Below are positions 7,206 through 15,294 of a stretch of DNA of 23,409 nucleotides, piece by piece. Under the pieces are notes generated by a model. That model made no database searches and was not told where the DNA came from. It worked only from the letters and a program-made list of their open reading frames with translations. Numbering within the stretch: the stretch's first letter is position 1; every line of letters starts with the position of its first letter. A program made the position numbers and the translations under genes. Origin of the DNA: Euplotes aediculatus (lineage: Eukaryota; Ciliophora; Spirotrichea; Euplotida; Euplotidae); assembly GCA_030463445.1 (NCBI GenBank), contig JAQGFW010007099.1, positions 1 to 23,409 of the forward strand. Direction: 5' to 3'.

Positions 7206-9980
7206 ATGCGTGCCTTTTTAGTCCTTTTCTTTTCCTGCCTGGTGTTAAACCTTCACGCCCAAACAGTTTTTAATCTGAAAAATCCGGATTACAGGCTGAG
7301 TCCGCATACCGGAATGACAAGACAGCATTGGAAGGATGCTGCGCTTTATTTACTGGATGGAGCTTTTCGCCATGTCAGCAAATTGGAGGATCCAATGGTT
7401 TTTCCCAGGCAAGCCGGCAAATCCTACCCGGTAAATCCTTCACAAAATGTAACTGAAAAACTGGAAGGCCTGTCCCGAACCCTTTTTTTTGCAGCTTCGC
7501 TTTTAAAAGAGGAACCGGAACTTACAATTCAAAATATAGGTGTGGCAGCATATTATCGCCACCACTTGAAGCAGTTGTTAAATCCATCGTGTCCGGCTTA
7601 TATTAAACCCAGAACAAAGGAAATGAACTGGCCTACCCAAACACTTGTAGAGCTGGGTGCTATTTCCGTTTCGTTGTTTGCAGCACCGGAACAACTTTGG
7701 GAACCGTTATCAAAGGAGCAGCAGGACTCCCTGGCTTTCCTGATGTTGAGTTATGCAGATGGGCCCACTGTTGCCTCCAACTGGAAGTTCTTTAACATAT
7801 TTATTTTCAGCTTTTTCAAATCGAAGGGATATCTGATTAATGAAGATCTGATGGAGGAGTATCTCCAAAAGTCGCTGGATCATTACCGGGGTTATGGCTG
7901 GTACAATGATGCTCCCGCCTATGATTATTACAGTATGTGGGCATTTCAAATGTATGGTCCACTTTGGGCACATGTATTCGGGAACCAATATTATCCCCGG
8001 TACGCCCAACAATTCCTCAACAATTTTAAAGATGTAAAAGACAATTACCCTTATCTCTTTAGCAGGGATGGAAAAATGATACTTTGGGGGAGGAGCATGT
8101 CGTATCGGCTGGGCTCGGTTATTCCTTTTCCTTTAATGGGACTGGTGCAGGATTCCGGAACCAATTTTGGATGGATGCGACGAATTGCATCCGGGGTATT
8201 ATTGCAATTTTTACAGCATCCTGATTTTCTTAATGATCATGTGCCGACATTGGGCTTTTATGGAGCTTTTGAACCAGCTGTTCAGCCATATAGTTGCCGG
8301 GCAAGTGCTTATTGGATGGGTAAAGCCTTTCTGGGACTGATGGTGCCAGCGGACAATCCATTCTGGACAGCTATCGAAAACGAGGGTGCCTGGGAGAACG
8401 AATTAAAATCAGAACAGGTAGTTAATAAATTTCAGCCCGGATCCAATATACTGATTACTGATTATCCAGGCATTGGTGCATCAGAAATCAGAGCCTGGTG
8501 CCATGTGAAAGCAATTAATGTCCGCGAACCATTTCGCGCCAGCGAAAACTATAATCGACTATCTTATAACAGCGCATTTCCCTGGCAGGCTGATAGTGTA
8601 AGCGGAGTTGTTGCTATGAATTATATTATTAAAAACGAAGAACAGGAATGGGAGCCTTTACGATTGTACAGCTTTAAAAAATTCGAAGAGGAAGTTTATT
8701 ACCGCGATGTAGTACTGGAGACTGATTCCTCTATACGGATGCAACTGGCAGATATGCCATTGAAAAACGGGATTTTACGAATTGACAGGAACCTGAGTAC
8801 CACTGCAACAGAATTCCGGTTGGGGCATTATGCGCTACCGGCAATTAATGGGCCAATAAAAAAATCTACCCGTCGGGTGGGCGGCGATGAAATAACCATC
8901 ATCGATAATGGCAGGTATCAGTTGGCAATGGTTCCCTTAACCGGTTGGGATTCGGTGGTGGCAATAGAAACCCGAAATGTGCATCCTGAATCTAAAGAAA
9001 GCATGGTGATTAATGCCAGAGATAAATTCATACCTGAAAAAACACCGGCCATTTATGCAACACTTCTCCTATGGAAAAAATCCGGAGAAGATTGGACTTC
9101 CCAGGAATTGGATCCGGTAAAATCAATTAAGGCGGATAAAAAAGATTCTGTTGTTCGGATTCGTTTCCGTAACGGATTGGAAAAAATAATCCGGTTTGAG
9201 CCTGCACCTCCCCCTGTTTACCAGAAGTATGAATTGGTATGGTCGGATGAATTCAATACTACCGGCAAGCCGGACAGTACTAAATGGGGGTATGAATATG
9301 GGTTTGTACGCAATAATGAATTGCAGTGGTACCAGCCGGAGAATGCCCGTTGTGAAAACGGTTTGCTTGTCATTGAGGCCAAACGGGAAACGAAACCGAA
9401 TCCCAATTATGAAGAAAGTAGTAAGGACTGGCGCAGAAACCGGAAAGAGATAAATTATACGTCAGGCTGTCTTATTACAAAAGGTAAAGCAGACTGGTTA
9501 TATGGTCGATTTGAAATGCGCGCCCGAATCGATATAAGTGCCGGCCTATGGCCTGCCTGGTGGACTCTGGGTATCAGCAAACCCTGGCCTGCGAATGGGG
9601 AAATTGATATCATGGAATACTACAAAGGCAAGTTGTTGGCCAACATTGCCTATCTGGGTGCTGACAAAAAACCGGAATGGTTTTCATCTATCCGGCCTAC
9701 TGATAGTTTGGGAGGAGAAAAATGGGCAACACAATTTCATACCTGGCGGATGGATTGGAATGAAAACTACATTACTCTTTATGTGGATAATCAGCAACTG
9801 CTTAAAGCCCCTATGTCATTACTAAAAAACCGGGACGGAACTGATTTTAATCCATTCAAACAACCGCATTATATGTTGTTGAATCTTGCCATTGGGGGAA
9901 TGAATGGAGGAGACCCATCCGGCACAAGTTTCCCCCGTAGAATGGAAGTAGACTATGTACGCGTGTGGAAATTAAAATAA
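7206..9980 (+). CDS. DUF2264 (GH154-type) - GH16 fusion glycoside hydrolase
   Basis: This 924-residue protein has a Sec signal peptide (MRAFLVLFFSCLVLNLHAQ). Residues about 30-660 form a DUF2264 module: TRQHWKDAALYLLDGAF, then SNWKFFNIFIFSFFKSKGY, DAPAYDYYSMWAFQMYGPLW (from residue 235) and ILWGRSMSYRLG, followed by a beta-rich half. From memory, DUF2264 proteins include the GH154 beta-glucuronidases. Residues 675-924 are a complete GH16 domain beginning YELVWSDEFN. Its catalytic motif EIDIME runs from residue 799 to 804 (E799 nucleophile, D801, E804 acid/base). GH16 enzymes cut beta-1,3 or beta-1,4 glucan or galactan backbones. Joining an exo-type uronidase module to an endo-glycanase in one chain is unusual. 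The gene starts 4 bases after GH105 and probably ends the operon. Confidence 0.85.
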   Translation: MRAFLVLFFSCLVLNLHAQTVFNLKNPDYRLSPHTGMTRQHWKDAALYLLDGAFRHVSKLEDPMVFPRQAGKSYPVNPSQNVTEKLEGLSRTLFFAASLLKEEPELTIQNIGVAAYYRHHLKQLLNPSCPAYIKPRTKEMNWPTQTLVELGAISVSLFAAPEQLWEPLSKEQQDSLAFLMLSYADGPTVASNWKFFNIFIFSFFKSKGYLINEDLMEEYLQKSLDHYRGYGWYNDAPAYDYYSMWAFQMYGPLWAHVFGNQYYPRYAQQFLNNFKDVKDNYPYLFSRDGKMILWGRSMSYRLGSVIPFPLMGLVQDSGTNFGWMRRIASGVLLQFLQHPDFLNDHVPTLGFYGAFEPAVQPYSCRASAYWMGKAFLGLMVPADNPFWTAIENEGAWENELKSEQVVNKFQPGSNILITDYPGIGASEIRAWCHVKAINVREPFRASENYNRLSYNSAFPWQADSVSGVVAMNYIIKNEEQEWEPLRLYSFKKFEEEVYYRDVVLETDSSIRMQLADMPLKNGILRIDRNLSTTATEFRLGHYALPAINGPIKKSTRRVGGDEITIIDNGRYQLAMVPLTGWDSVVAIETRNVHPESKESMVINARDKFIPEKTPAIYATLLLWKKSGEDWTSQELDPVKSIKADKKDSVVRIRFRNGLEKIIRFEPAPPPVYQKYELVWSDEFNTTGKPDSTKWGYEYGFVRNNELQWYQPENARCENGLLVIEAKRETKPNPNYEESSKDWRRNRKEINYTSGCLITKGKADWLYGRFEMRARIDISAGLWPAWWTLGISKPWPANGEIDIMEYYKGKLLANIAYLGADKKPEWFSSIRPTDSLGGEKWATQFHTWRMDWNENYITLYVDNQQLLKAPMSLLKNRDGTDFNPFKQPHYMLLNLAIGGMNGGDPSGTSFPRRMEVDYVRVWKLK

Positions 9981-10000
9981 ATGTCATAAGTACACATATT

Positions 10001-10031
10001 TTGGTTTTTTCAATTCGAATGACTATTTTAG
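10001..10031 (+). promoter_or_regulatory. Possible Bacteroidota -33/-7 promoter for the FecI gene
   Basis: TTG (10001-10003) is followed after 20 bases by TATTTTAG (10024-10031), which matches the Bacteroidota -7 consensus TAnnTTTG at seven of eight positions with standard spacing. A start near 10037 would give a leader of about 20 nt before the ATG at 10056. The match lies in the 75-bp gap after the GH16 fusion gene, where a new transcription unit is expected. No terminator for the upstream gene was recognised in this gap. Confidence 0.4.
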
Positions 10032-10055
10032 TTCCATCGTCACGACTGCTTGCTT

Positions 10056-10628
10056 ATGTCAACACCTGTTGCAGATATTCAACAATTAATTTATCGCGTT
10101 GCTGTAGAGCAGGACGAAGATGCCTATCGTAGTTTATTTCTTCATTTTTATCCGGATGTCAGAAAATTTGCCTTTTTGATTGTAAAAAACCCTCAATGGG
10201 CGGAAGAAATCGCAAATGATGTACTGATAACGTTATGGCGTTCACGAGCCGGGATACCTGAAATAAATAATATAAAGGCATGGTTATATACAATTACCAG
10301 AAATTTATCCTTAAATGTTCTGAAAAAAGAACGCCGCCTGCAGTCGCTGAGCCTTGATCAGATTGATGTTGACGTTTCCCTGTCTGCTATTCAGCCGGAT
10401 GAAGTTTTTGTAACAAGGGAGATGAAACGTAAACTGGAAACAGCTATACAGGAATTACCTCCAAAATGCCGCCTTGTTTTTAGGTTAATAAAGGAAGACG
10501 GATTCAGTTACGGGGAAGTAGCCCGGATACTGGATATTTCTGTGAAAACGGTGGATGCCCAACTGGTTATAGCCACCCGAAAAATCACCTCCGCCATACA
10601 ATTACAATATGGCGTTAGTGCCCGCTAA
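10056..10628 (+). CDS. FecI-like ECF sigma factor of the SusCD operon
   Basis: The ATG at 10056 is preferred over an in-frame TTG two codons upstream; the product is 190 residues. Region 2 spans about residues 24-92 (AYRSLFLHFYPDVRKFAFLI, then AEEIANDVLITLWRSR, then IKAWLYTITRNLSLNVLKK). Region 4 spans about 124-178 (IQELPPKCRLVFRLIKEDGF, SYGEVARILDISVKTVDAQL). These match the Bacteroidota FecI-type ECF family. It is followed by a FecR gene and an STN-containing SusC gene, the classic three-part surface signalling set: substrate at SusC, signal through FecR, sigma released to transcribe susCD. The first target is expected to be the fecR-susC intergenic promoter. Confidence 0.92.
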   Translation: MSTPVADIQQLIYRVAVEQDEDAYRSLFLHFYPDVRKFAFLIVKNPQWAEEIANDVLITLWRSRAGIPEINNIKAWLYTITRNLSLNVLKKERRLQSLSLDQIDVDVSLSAIQPDEVFVTREMKRKLETAIQELPPKCRLVFRLIKEDGFSYGEVARILDISVKTVDAQLVIATRKITSAIQLQYGVSAR

Positions 10629-10702
10629 AAAAAAGTAGTCAATAGTTTAGGGAGTTTTCTTTTTCCTGTTGTCATCTTATTAAGAACAGCACAATCTTCT
10701 CC

Positions 10703-11818
10703 ATGAATGAACAAAGAACCATACAATTATTAACACGGAAAATGGCAGGAGAAGCCAGTGCTGAAGAGCTGGAAGAGCTGGAAATGCTGAAGGCATTGTT
10801 TCCGGATAGTTCCTATTGGGATGAGCTGCTGCAATATGTTTGGCAAAGCCCTGTTGAAAACGAGGAAGAGAAGGATGCTGCATTGGCCTATGAGGCACAC
10901 AGAGTCCGTTTTCAGCATGATTTTGCAAAGGCGGAGGAGTTCGAGGTAGAAACTGGGTTGGGGCAAGTACAGCAGCTAAGTGCTGTCACTAACAAAAGCT
11001 ACTTATTACATTGGCTTATTGCAGCAATGCTAACGGGTTGTATGGTAATTCTCTTTTGGCTGGATTCAAAACAGGGAAGCAAAAAGCCCCCCGAACTTGC
11101 AGCTTCTACCAGAATAGAAACATCAAAAGGAGCGAGAAAAAAAATCACCTTACCTGATAGCACAATTGTATGGCTGAATAGTGATACACAACTTAGTTAT
11201 GATGAAAATTTGAACGAAGGAAAGGAGAGAAAAGTGAGGTTATCAGGAGAAGCATTTTTTGATGTGGCGCATAATAAGGATCGCCCGTTTATAATAACTA
11301 CTGATAAAATTTGTATAAAGGTACTTGGAACTGCATTTAACGTAAAAGCATATCCGAAAGACAGCGTCACTGAAACTGCACTGATACGCGGCCTGGTGGA
11401 ACTAACAGTCCGGGATAGGCCGACTCAGAAAATTCTTTTGCGACCGGCTGAAAAAATATCGGTTGTTGAAAATAATCAGCCAAAGGAAGAGGAACGGTCT
11501 CTTCAATCAAAACCAATTGACAGAAAACTCATTTTGGAAGATATAAAAGCAGTGGCAGTTGGAGATCAGGAGATTGTTCAGGAAACTTCCTGGACGAATG
11601 ATATGCTGGTTTTTAAAAATGAATTGTTTGAAGAAATGGTGCCACGACTGGAAAGATGGTACAATGTAACAATAGAGATACGATCTGAAAAACTCAGAAA
11701 AAGAAGATTCACCGGCATATTTAAAGAGGAGCCTTTGGAAGCTGCACTGGAAGCATTGCAGCTCATTGAACCGTTTCGATACCAGATTAATGAGGAAAGA
11801 AGGGTATTAATTGAATAA
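10703..11818 (+). CDS. FecR-family anti-sigma / sigma regulator
   Basis: This 371-residue inner-membrane protein has an N-terminal cytoplasmic sigma-binding part (residues 1-100, helical and acidic), one transmembrane helix (about 101-120) and a periplasmic FecR domain (about 138-235, with TSKGARKKITLPDSTIVWLN, then RLSGEAFFDVAH and VLGTAFNVKAY). The C-terminal DUF4974 region (about 300-371) contains FKNELFEEMVPRLERWYNV and FTGIFKEEPLEAALEAL. Length and order are normal for the family. It should hold or activate the FecI factor encoded 74 bp upstream and receive the signal from the STN domain of the SusC protein encoded downstream. The region between about 245 and 300 is polar and variable, also as expected. 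Confidence 0.93.
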   Translation: MNEQRTIQLLTRKMAGEASAEELEELEMLKALFPDSSYWDELLQYVWQSPVENEEEKDAALAYEAHRVRFQHDFAKAEEFEVETGLGQVQQLSAVTNKSYLLHWLIAAMLTGCMVILFWLDSKQGSKKPPELAASTRIETSKGARKKITLPDSTIVWLNSDTQLSYDENLNEGKERKVRLSGEAFFDVAHNKDRPFIITTDKICIKVLGTAFNVKAYPKDSVTETALIRGLVELTVRDRPTQKILLRPAEKISVVENNQPKEEERSLQSKPIDRKLILEDIKAVAVGDQEIVQETSWTNDMLVFKNELFEEMVPRLERWYNVTIEIRSEKLRKRRFTGIFKEEPLEAALEALQLIEPFRYQINEERRVLIE

Positions 11819-11848
11819 CACGTAAAAATCACCAGTACACAACATCGC

Positions 11849-11866
11849 TACTTAATTTCTTAAGTA
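11849..11866. promoter_or_regulatory. Inverted repeat in the fecR-susC gap
   Basis: TACTTAA (11849-11855) and TTAAGTA (11860-11866) are perfect inverted arms separated by TTTC. They lie 117 bases before the susC start, upstream of a larger hairpin and a palindrome. The site could be an operator near the sigma-dependent promoter or a weak hairpin. No known binding consensus is recognised. Confidence 0.35.
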
Positions 11867-11873
11867 TACCATT

Positions 11874-11926
11874 GATTGAAAAAAGAACGGGAAAAGCTGG
11901 AACCTTTCCCCGTTTGAAGTTCAATC
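11874..11926 (+). promoter_or_regulatory. Two-tier hairpin in the susC leader region
   Basis: The outer arms GATTGAA (11874-11880) and TTCAATC (11920-11926) pair perfectly. They are joined through 5-nt internal-loop strands on each side to an inner stem, AACGGGAAAAG (11886-11896) with CTTTCCCCGTT (11904-11914), which pairs at 10 of 11 positions around a 7-nt loop. No T tract follows, so it is not a classic terminator. It may be an RNA structure in the susC leader, an attenuator, or a processing barrier between fecR and susC. It lies about 55-110 bases upstream of the susC ATG. Confidence 0.45.
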
Positions 11927-11933
11927 GATTAAC

Positions 11934-11947
11934 GCAGGCATGCCTGC
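11934..11947. promoter_or_regulatory. 14-bp perfect palindrome upstream of susC
   Basis: GCAGGCATGCCTGC is a perfect 14-bp palindrome, more GC-rich than its surroundings, 35 bases before the susC ATG. A perfect palindrome with no loop suits a dimeric DNA-binding protein better than an RNA hairpin. The regulator is unknown. Confidence 0.4.
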
Positions 11948-11982
11948 ATGAACCAGATTGTTTAACCTAATGATGTGAATTT

Positions 11983-14900
11983 ATGAAAAAACCGTTAACC
12001 GGTTACCCGCCTTGCCCGGGTTTTACCAAAACACTATTGCTTATGTGCAAATGGACATTCATTTTTATGTTCCTTGCCTGCCTGAAAGTCTCTGCCAACG
12101 TGTTCTCACAGAACACCAAAGTGAGTATTGAAGTACGAAATGCTTCCTTTAAACAGACTTTGAACATCCTGGAACGAAAAGGAAATCTGAGATTTCTTTA
12201 CAGCGAAGGGATGCTACCGGAAGGTAATATTCTTTCATTGACTGAAAAAGACACTCCTGTAAAAGAGATACTGGAGAAGATTTTACTTAATACAGGCTTA
12301 AAATACAAGCTGGTAGGTGAGTCTTTGGTAGTTCTTTCACCCGTTGACCTGATCCAGCAGGATATTCGTCTGAAAGGAAAAGTAACTGATGAAAAGGGGG
12401 TCCCACTCGCAGGCGTCAGTATTACCGTATCAGGTAAAGCAACCGGTACTTCCACCAACGCAGAAGGGGAATATGAAATTACCGTACCTGAAAATGCCAG
12501 AATAACCTTTTCTTCCATTGGTTTTGCAAGTCAGACTGTTGAAGTTGGTACACAGGAACAACTCAATATCACGCTTAAAACAGACGAAGCTTCTGCCAGA
12601 ATGAATGAAGTAATTGTGGTAGGATATGGTACACAAAAGCGTTCGGATATTACCGGTGCGGTTGCTTCGGTTCCCAAGAGCCGGTTTTCACAACTTCCGG
12701 TTACCAACGTAATGCAGGCGATTCAGGGTACTGTGGCTGGAGTAAATGTAAGTACTCCATCCCAGGTACCCGGACGAACAGCAACAGTACAGGTAAGGGG
12801 AATCAACTCCATAACCGCCAATAACTCACCCCTAATTGTTCTCGATGGAATTCCGCTGGCACCTGATGCAAGCACCAATGACATCAATGCAAATGATATC
12901 GCTTCAATGGAAATATTGAAAGATGCATCGGCCGTGGCTATTTATGGTGTAAGAGGTTCAAATGGTGTTATACTGATAACCACCAAACGGGGTGCAACTG
13001 GCAAACCAATGATCAATTATAATGTCTACACCGGTGTTGAAAATATTATCAAAACGCTGAATCCAAGCAGCCCGGAGCGGTATGTTCAGAAATGGGCCGA
13101 TTACAAAGCACAAAATGGATTAAGTGATACCACTATTCTGCCGAATCTTTTCGAGCGGAATAACTACTATGCTGGTAAAACAACCGACTGGGTTGATGCT
13201 GTTACTCAAACCGGACGGCTGACTGATCATAACATGAGTATTTCCGGTGGAACAAAAGATGCCAAATATTATATCTCCGGAGAATACCTGAAACAGAAAG
13301 GTGCTGTGCTTGGGTACCAGTACCAGCGGATCAACCTGCGCTCCAACCTGGATGTACGGATTACCGACTGGTTAACGGCAGGAACCTCTTTCTTTTTCAA
13401 CAACAACAATACCGATGGAGGAAGAGCAAATTTTTACCTGGCAACGAATATGAGTCCGTATGGCCAATTATTTGACGCAAATGGCCAGTATACGCTTTTC
13501 CCCATGAGTCCGGAATTGCTTTATCTGAATCCATTATTGGGAACAACAACAGATCGTATCGAACGCAATAATAACCTTACCGGAAATGCTTATGCGGAAA
13601 TAGCACCTGGTTTTGTAAAAGGATTAAAATACCGGATCAATGCATCCTATACCTACAATACATCCCGTACAGGTGGATATGAAGGAAGAAGTATCAATAA
13701 CCAATTGGGTACAGCAAATTCATTTAATTCGGAATCCAAGTACTGGATTATTGAAAATATTCTGTCTTATTCCCGCGATTGGGAGCAGCATCATTTGGAC
13801 CTGACCGCCTTATATAGTGCGCAGGAAAAATTGTATTACTCAAACAGTTCTTCCGCAACAGGATTTATCAATGATCAGCTTTCTTTTTACAATCTGGGTG
13901 CAGGAGCTACGCAAACGGCCGGATCTTTTCAGGATGGAAAATCCAATCTATCCCAGATGGGTCGGATTAACTACTCCTATGACAGCCGGTACCTGCTAAC
14001 GTTAACGGCCAGACGAGATGGATCCTCCGTATTTGGTGCAAATACCTCCAAATACGGCCTCTTTCCTTCCATGGCTGTAGGTTGGAATATTCACAATGAG
14101 CAATTCATGTCGGGTGTGAGCCTGGTTAATAGTTTGAAATTGCGGGCTTCCTACGGTAAAACCGGTAATGAAGCCATCAATATTAATGGTACGGTAACAA
14201 CTGCAGGAACCAATCGCTTCCCATTCAACGGAGTGAGTACGATTGGTGTATTGGCCAGTAATCTGGGCAATGCGAATCTGCATTGGGAAGAAACAAAAGG
14301 CCTGAACCTTGGATTGGATTTCTCAATCCTTAAAAGCCGGATCAATGGTAGCATCGATGTGTTTAATACCAATACAACCGATATTCTGTTAAGAAGAAAT
14401 ATTCCGATTATTACCGGGTATGGAAATATTCTTGACAACCTGGGTAAAACAAAAAATACCGGTATTGAACTTATGTTGAACACCGTAAACATCCAGTCTG
14501 CTGATTTCCGGTGGGAATCTTCCATCAATTTTGCGTCTTATCGGAATGAAATCGTAAGCCTTTATGGAAACCTGGATGAGAACGGAAAAGAAATCAGTGA
14601 TATTGGAAATGGCTGGTTTATTGGTGAACCACTGCGCGTGATCTTCGACTATACGCTGGACGGGGTTTGGCAGGAAGGAGAGGATCCCGCTGGTGTGGAT
14701 CCGTCGGCCAAGCCAGGATACCTGAAATTCCGGGATATAAACGGAGATAAAAAAATCGATGCAAACGATCGAAGTGTATTAGGCTCACGGCTGCCTAAAT
14801 GGACCGGTGGTTTAACAAATACCTTTCATTACAAAAATTTCCACCTGAATATTTTTATTCAGACATCACAGGGAGGTTTGCGCAATAATGTAAACCTGAC

Positions 14901-15276
14901 ATTTGCGGATGAAGCACATCGGATCAATATTCCAAGGGAAGTGGATTACTGGACACCTGCCAATCCAATTAATGACCGCCCTTCACTGAATGCCGGCGCA
15001 ATTGCGGCCAATCGTGGTTATGGATACCCCAAGGATGCAAGTTATACCCGCATTAAGGATGTTACATTGAGTTATACCATGCCGGAAAAAGTGTTGAGTA
15101 AAATCCGTTTAGCGGGATTGACACTTTATGCAAGTGGAAGAAACCTTCACACTTTTACTTCCTGGCAGGGATGGGATCCGGAACAGGATTTCACTTTCCG
15201 TGGCTCCGGAGACTGGGTGAACAACTATCCACCGGTACGGTCATTTGTATTCGGAGCTAATATCTCCCTTCGTTAA
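11983..15276 (+). CDS. SusC/RagA-family TonB-dependent transporter with STN signalling domain
   Basis: This 1097-residue outer-membrane protein has an N-terminal hydrophobic signal (about 17-34) ending near ANVFSQ (43). An STN domain follows at about 46-118 (KVSIEVRNASFKQTLNILER to VGESLVVLSP), then a carboxypeptidase-regulatory-like domain at 129-200 (KGKVTDEKGVPLAGVSITVS). The SusC motif MNEVIVVGYGTQKRSDITGA starts near 207. The plug includes VQVRGINSI, PLIVLDG, IASMEILKDASAVAIYGVRG and GVILITTKRG, and the 22-strand barrel fills the rest to the end at FVFGANISLR. It should import oligosaccharides with TonB energy. The STN domain marks it as a signal-transducing transporter that contacts the FecR encoded upstream. 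SusD follows 18 bp downstream. Length is normal. Confidence 0.97.
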   Translation: MKKPLTGYPPCPGFTKTLLLMCKWTFIFMFLACLKVSANVFSQNTKVSIEVRNASFKQTLNILERKGNLRFLYSEGMLPEGNILSLTEKDTPVKEILEKILLNTGLKYKLVGESLVVLSPVDLIQQDIRLKGKVTDEKGVPLAGVSITVSGKATGTSTNAEGEYEITVPENARITFSSIGFASQTVEVGTQEQLNITLKTDEASARMNEVIVVGYGTQKRSDITGAVASVPKSRFSQLPVTNVMQAIQGTVAGVNVSTPSQVPGRTATVQVRGINSITANNSPLIVLDGIPLAPDASTNDINANDIASMEILKDASAVAIYGVRGSNGVILITTKRGATGKPMINYNVYTGVENIIKTLNPSSPERYVQKWADYKAQNGLSDTTILPNLFERNNYYAGKTTDWVDAVTQTGRLTDHNMSISGGTKDAKYYISGEYLKQKGAVLGYQYQRINLRSNLDVRITDWLTAGTSFFFNNNNTDGGRANFYLATNMSPYGQLFDANGQYTLFPMSPELLYLNPLLGTTTDRIERNNNLTGNAYAEIAPGFVKGLKYRINASYTYNTSRTGGYEGRSINNQLGTANSFNSESKYWIIENILSYSRDWEQHHLDLTALYSAQEKLYYSNSSSATGFINDQLSFYNLGAGATQTAGSFQDGKSNLSQMGRINYSYDSRYLLTLTARRDGSSVFGANTSKYGLFPSMAVGWNIHNEQFMSGVSLVNSLKLRASYGKTGNEAININGTVTTAGTNRFPFNGVSTIGVLASNLGNANLHWEETKGLNLGLDFSILKSRINGSIDVFNTNTTDILLRRNIPIITGYGNILDNLGKTKNTGIELMLNTVNIQSADFRWESSINFASYRNEIVSLYGNLDENGKEISDIGNGWFIGEPLRVIFDYTLDGVWQEGEDPAGVDPSAKPGYLKFRDINGDKKIDANDRSVLGSRLPKWTGGLTNTFHYKNFHLNIFIQTSQGGLRNNVNLTFADEAHRINIPREVDYWTPANPINDRPSLNAGAIAANRGYGYPKDASYTRIKDVTLSYTMPEKVLSKIRLAGLTLYASGRNLHTFTSWQGWDPEQDFTFRGSGDWVNNYPPVRSFVFGANISLR

Positions 15277-15294
15277 TGTTCAAAAATCAGTGTC

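Noticed and set aside
10050-10055. TTG start two codons before the FecI ATG
   Set aside because: The ATG at 10056 is sufficient and gives a normal N-terminus; no ribosome site favours the TTG.
14151-14528. 125-residue open frame on the minus strand inside susC
   Set aside because: It is antisense to the SusC barrel region, where the plus strand clearly encodes the family; composition is that of a shadow frame.
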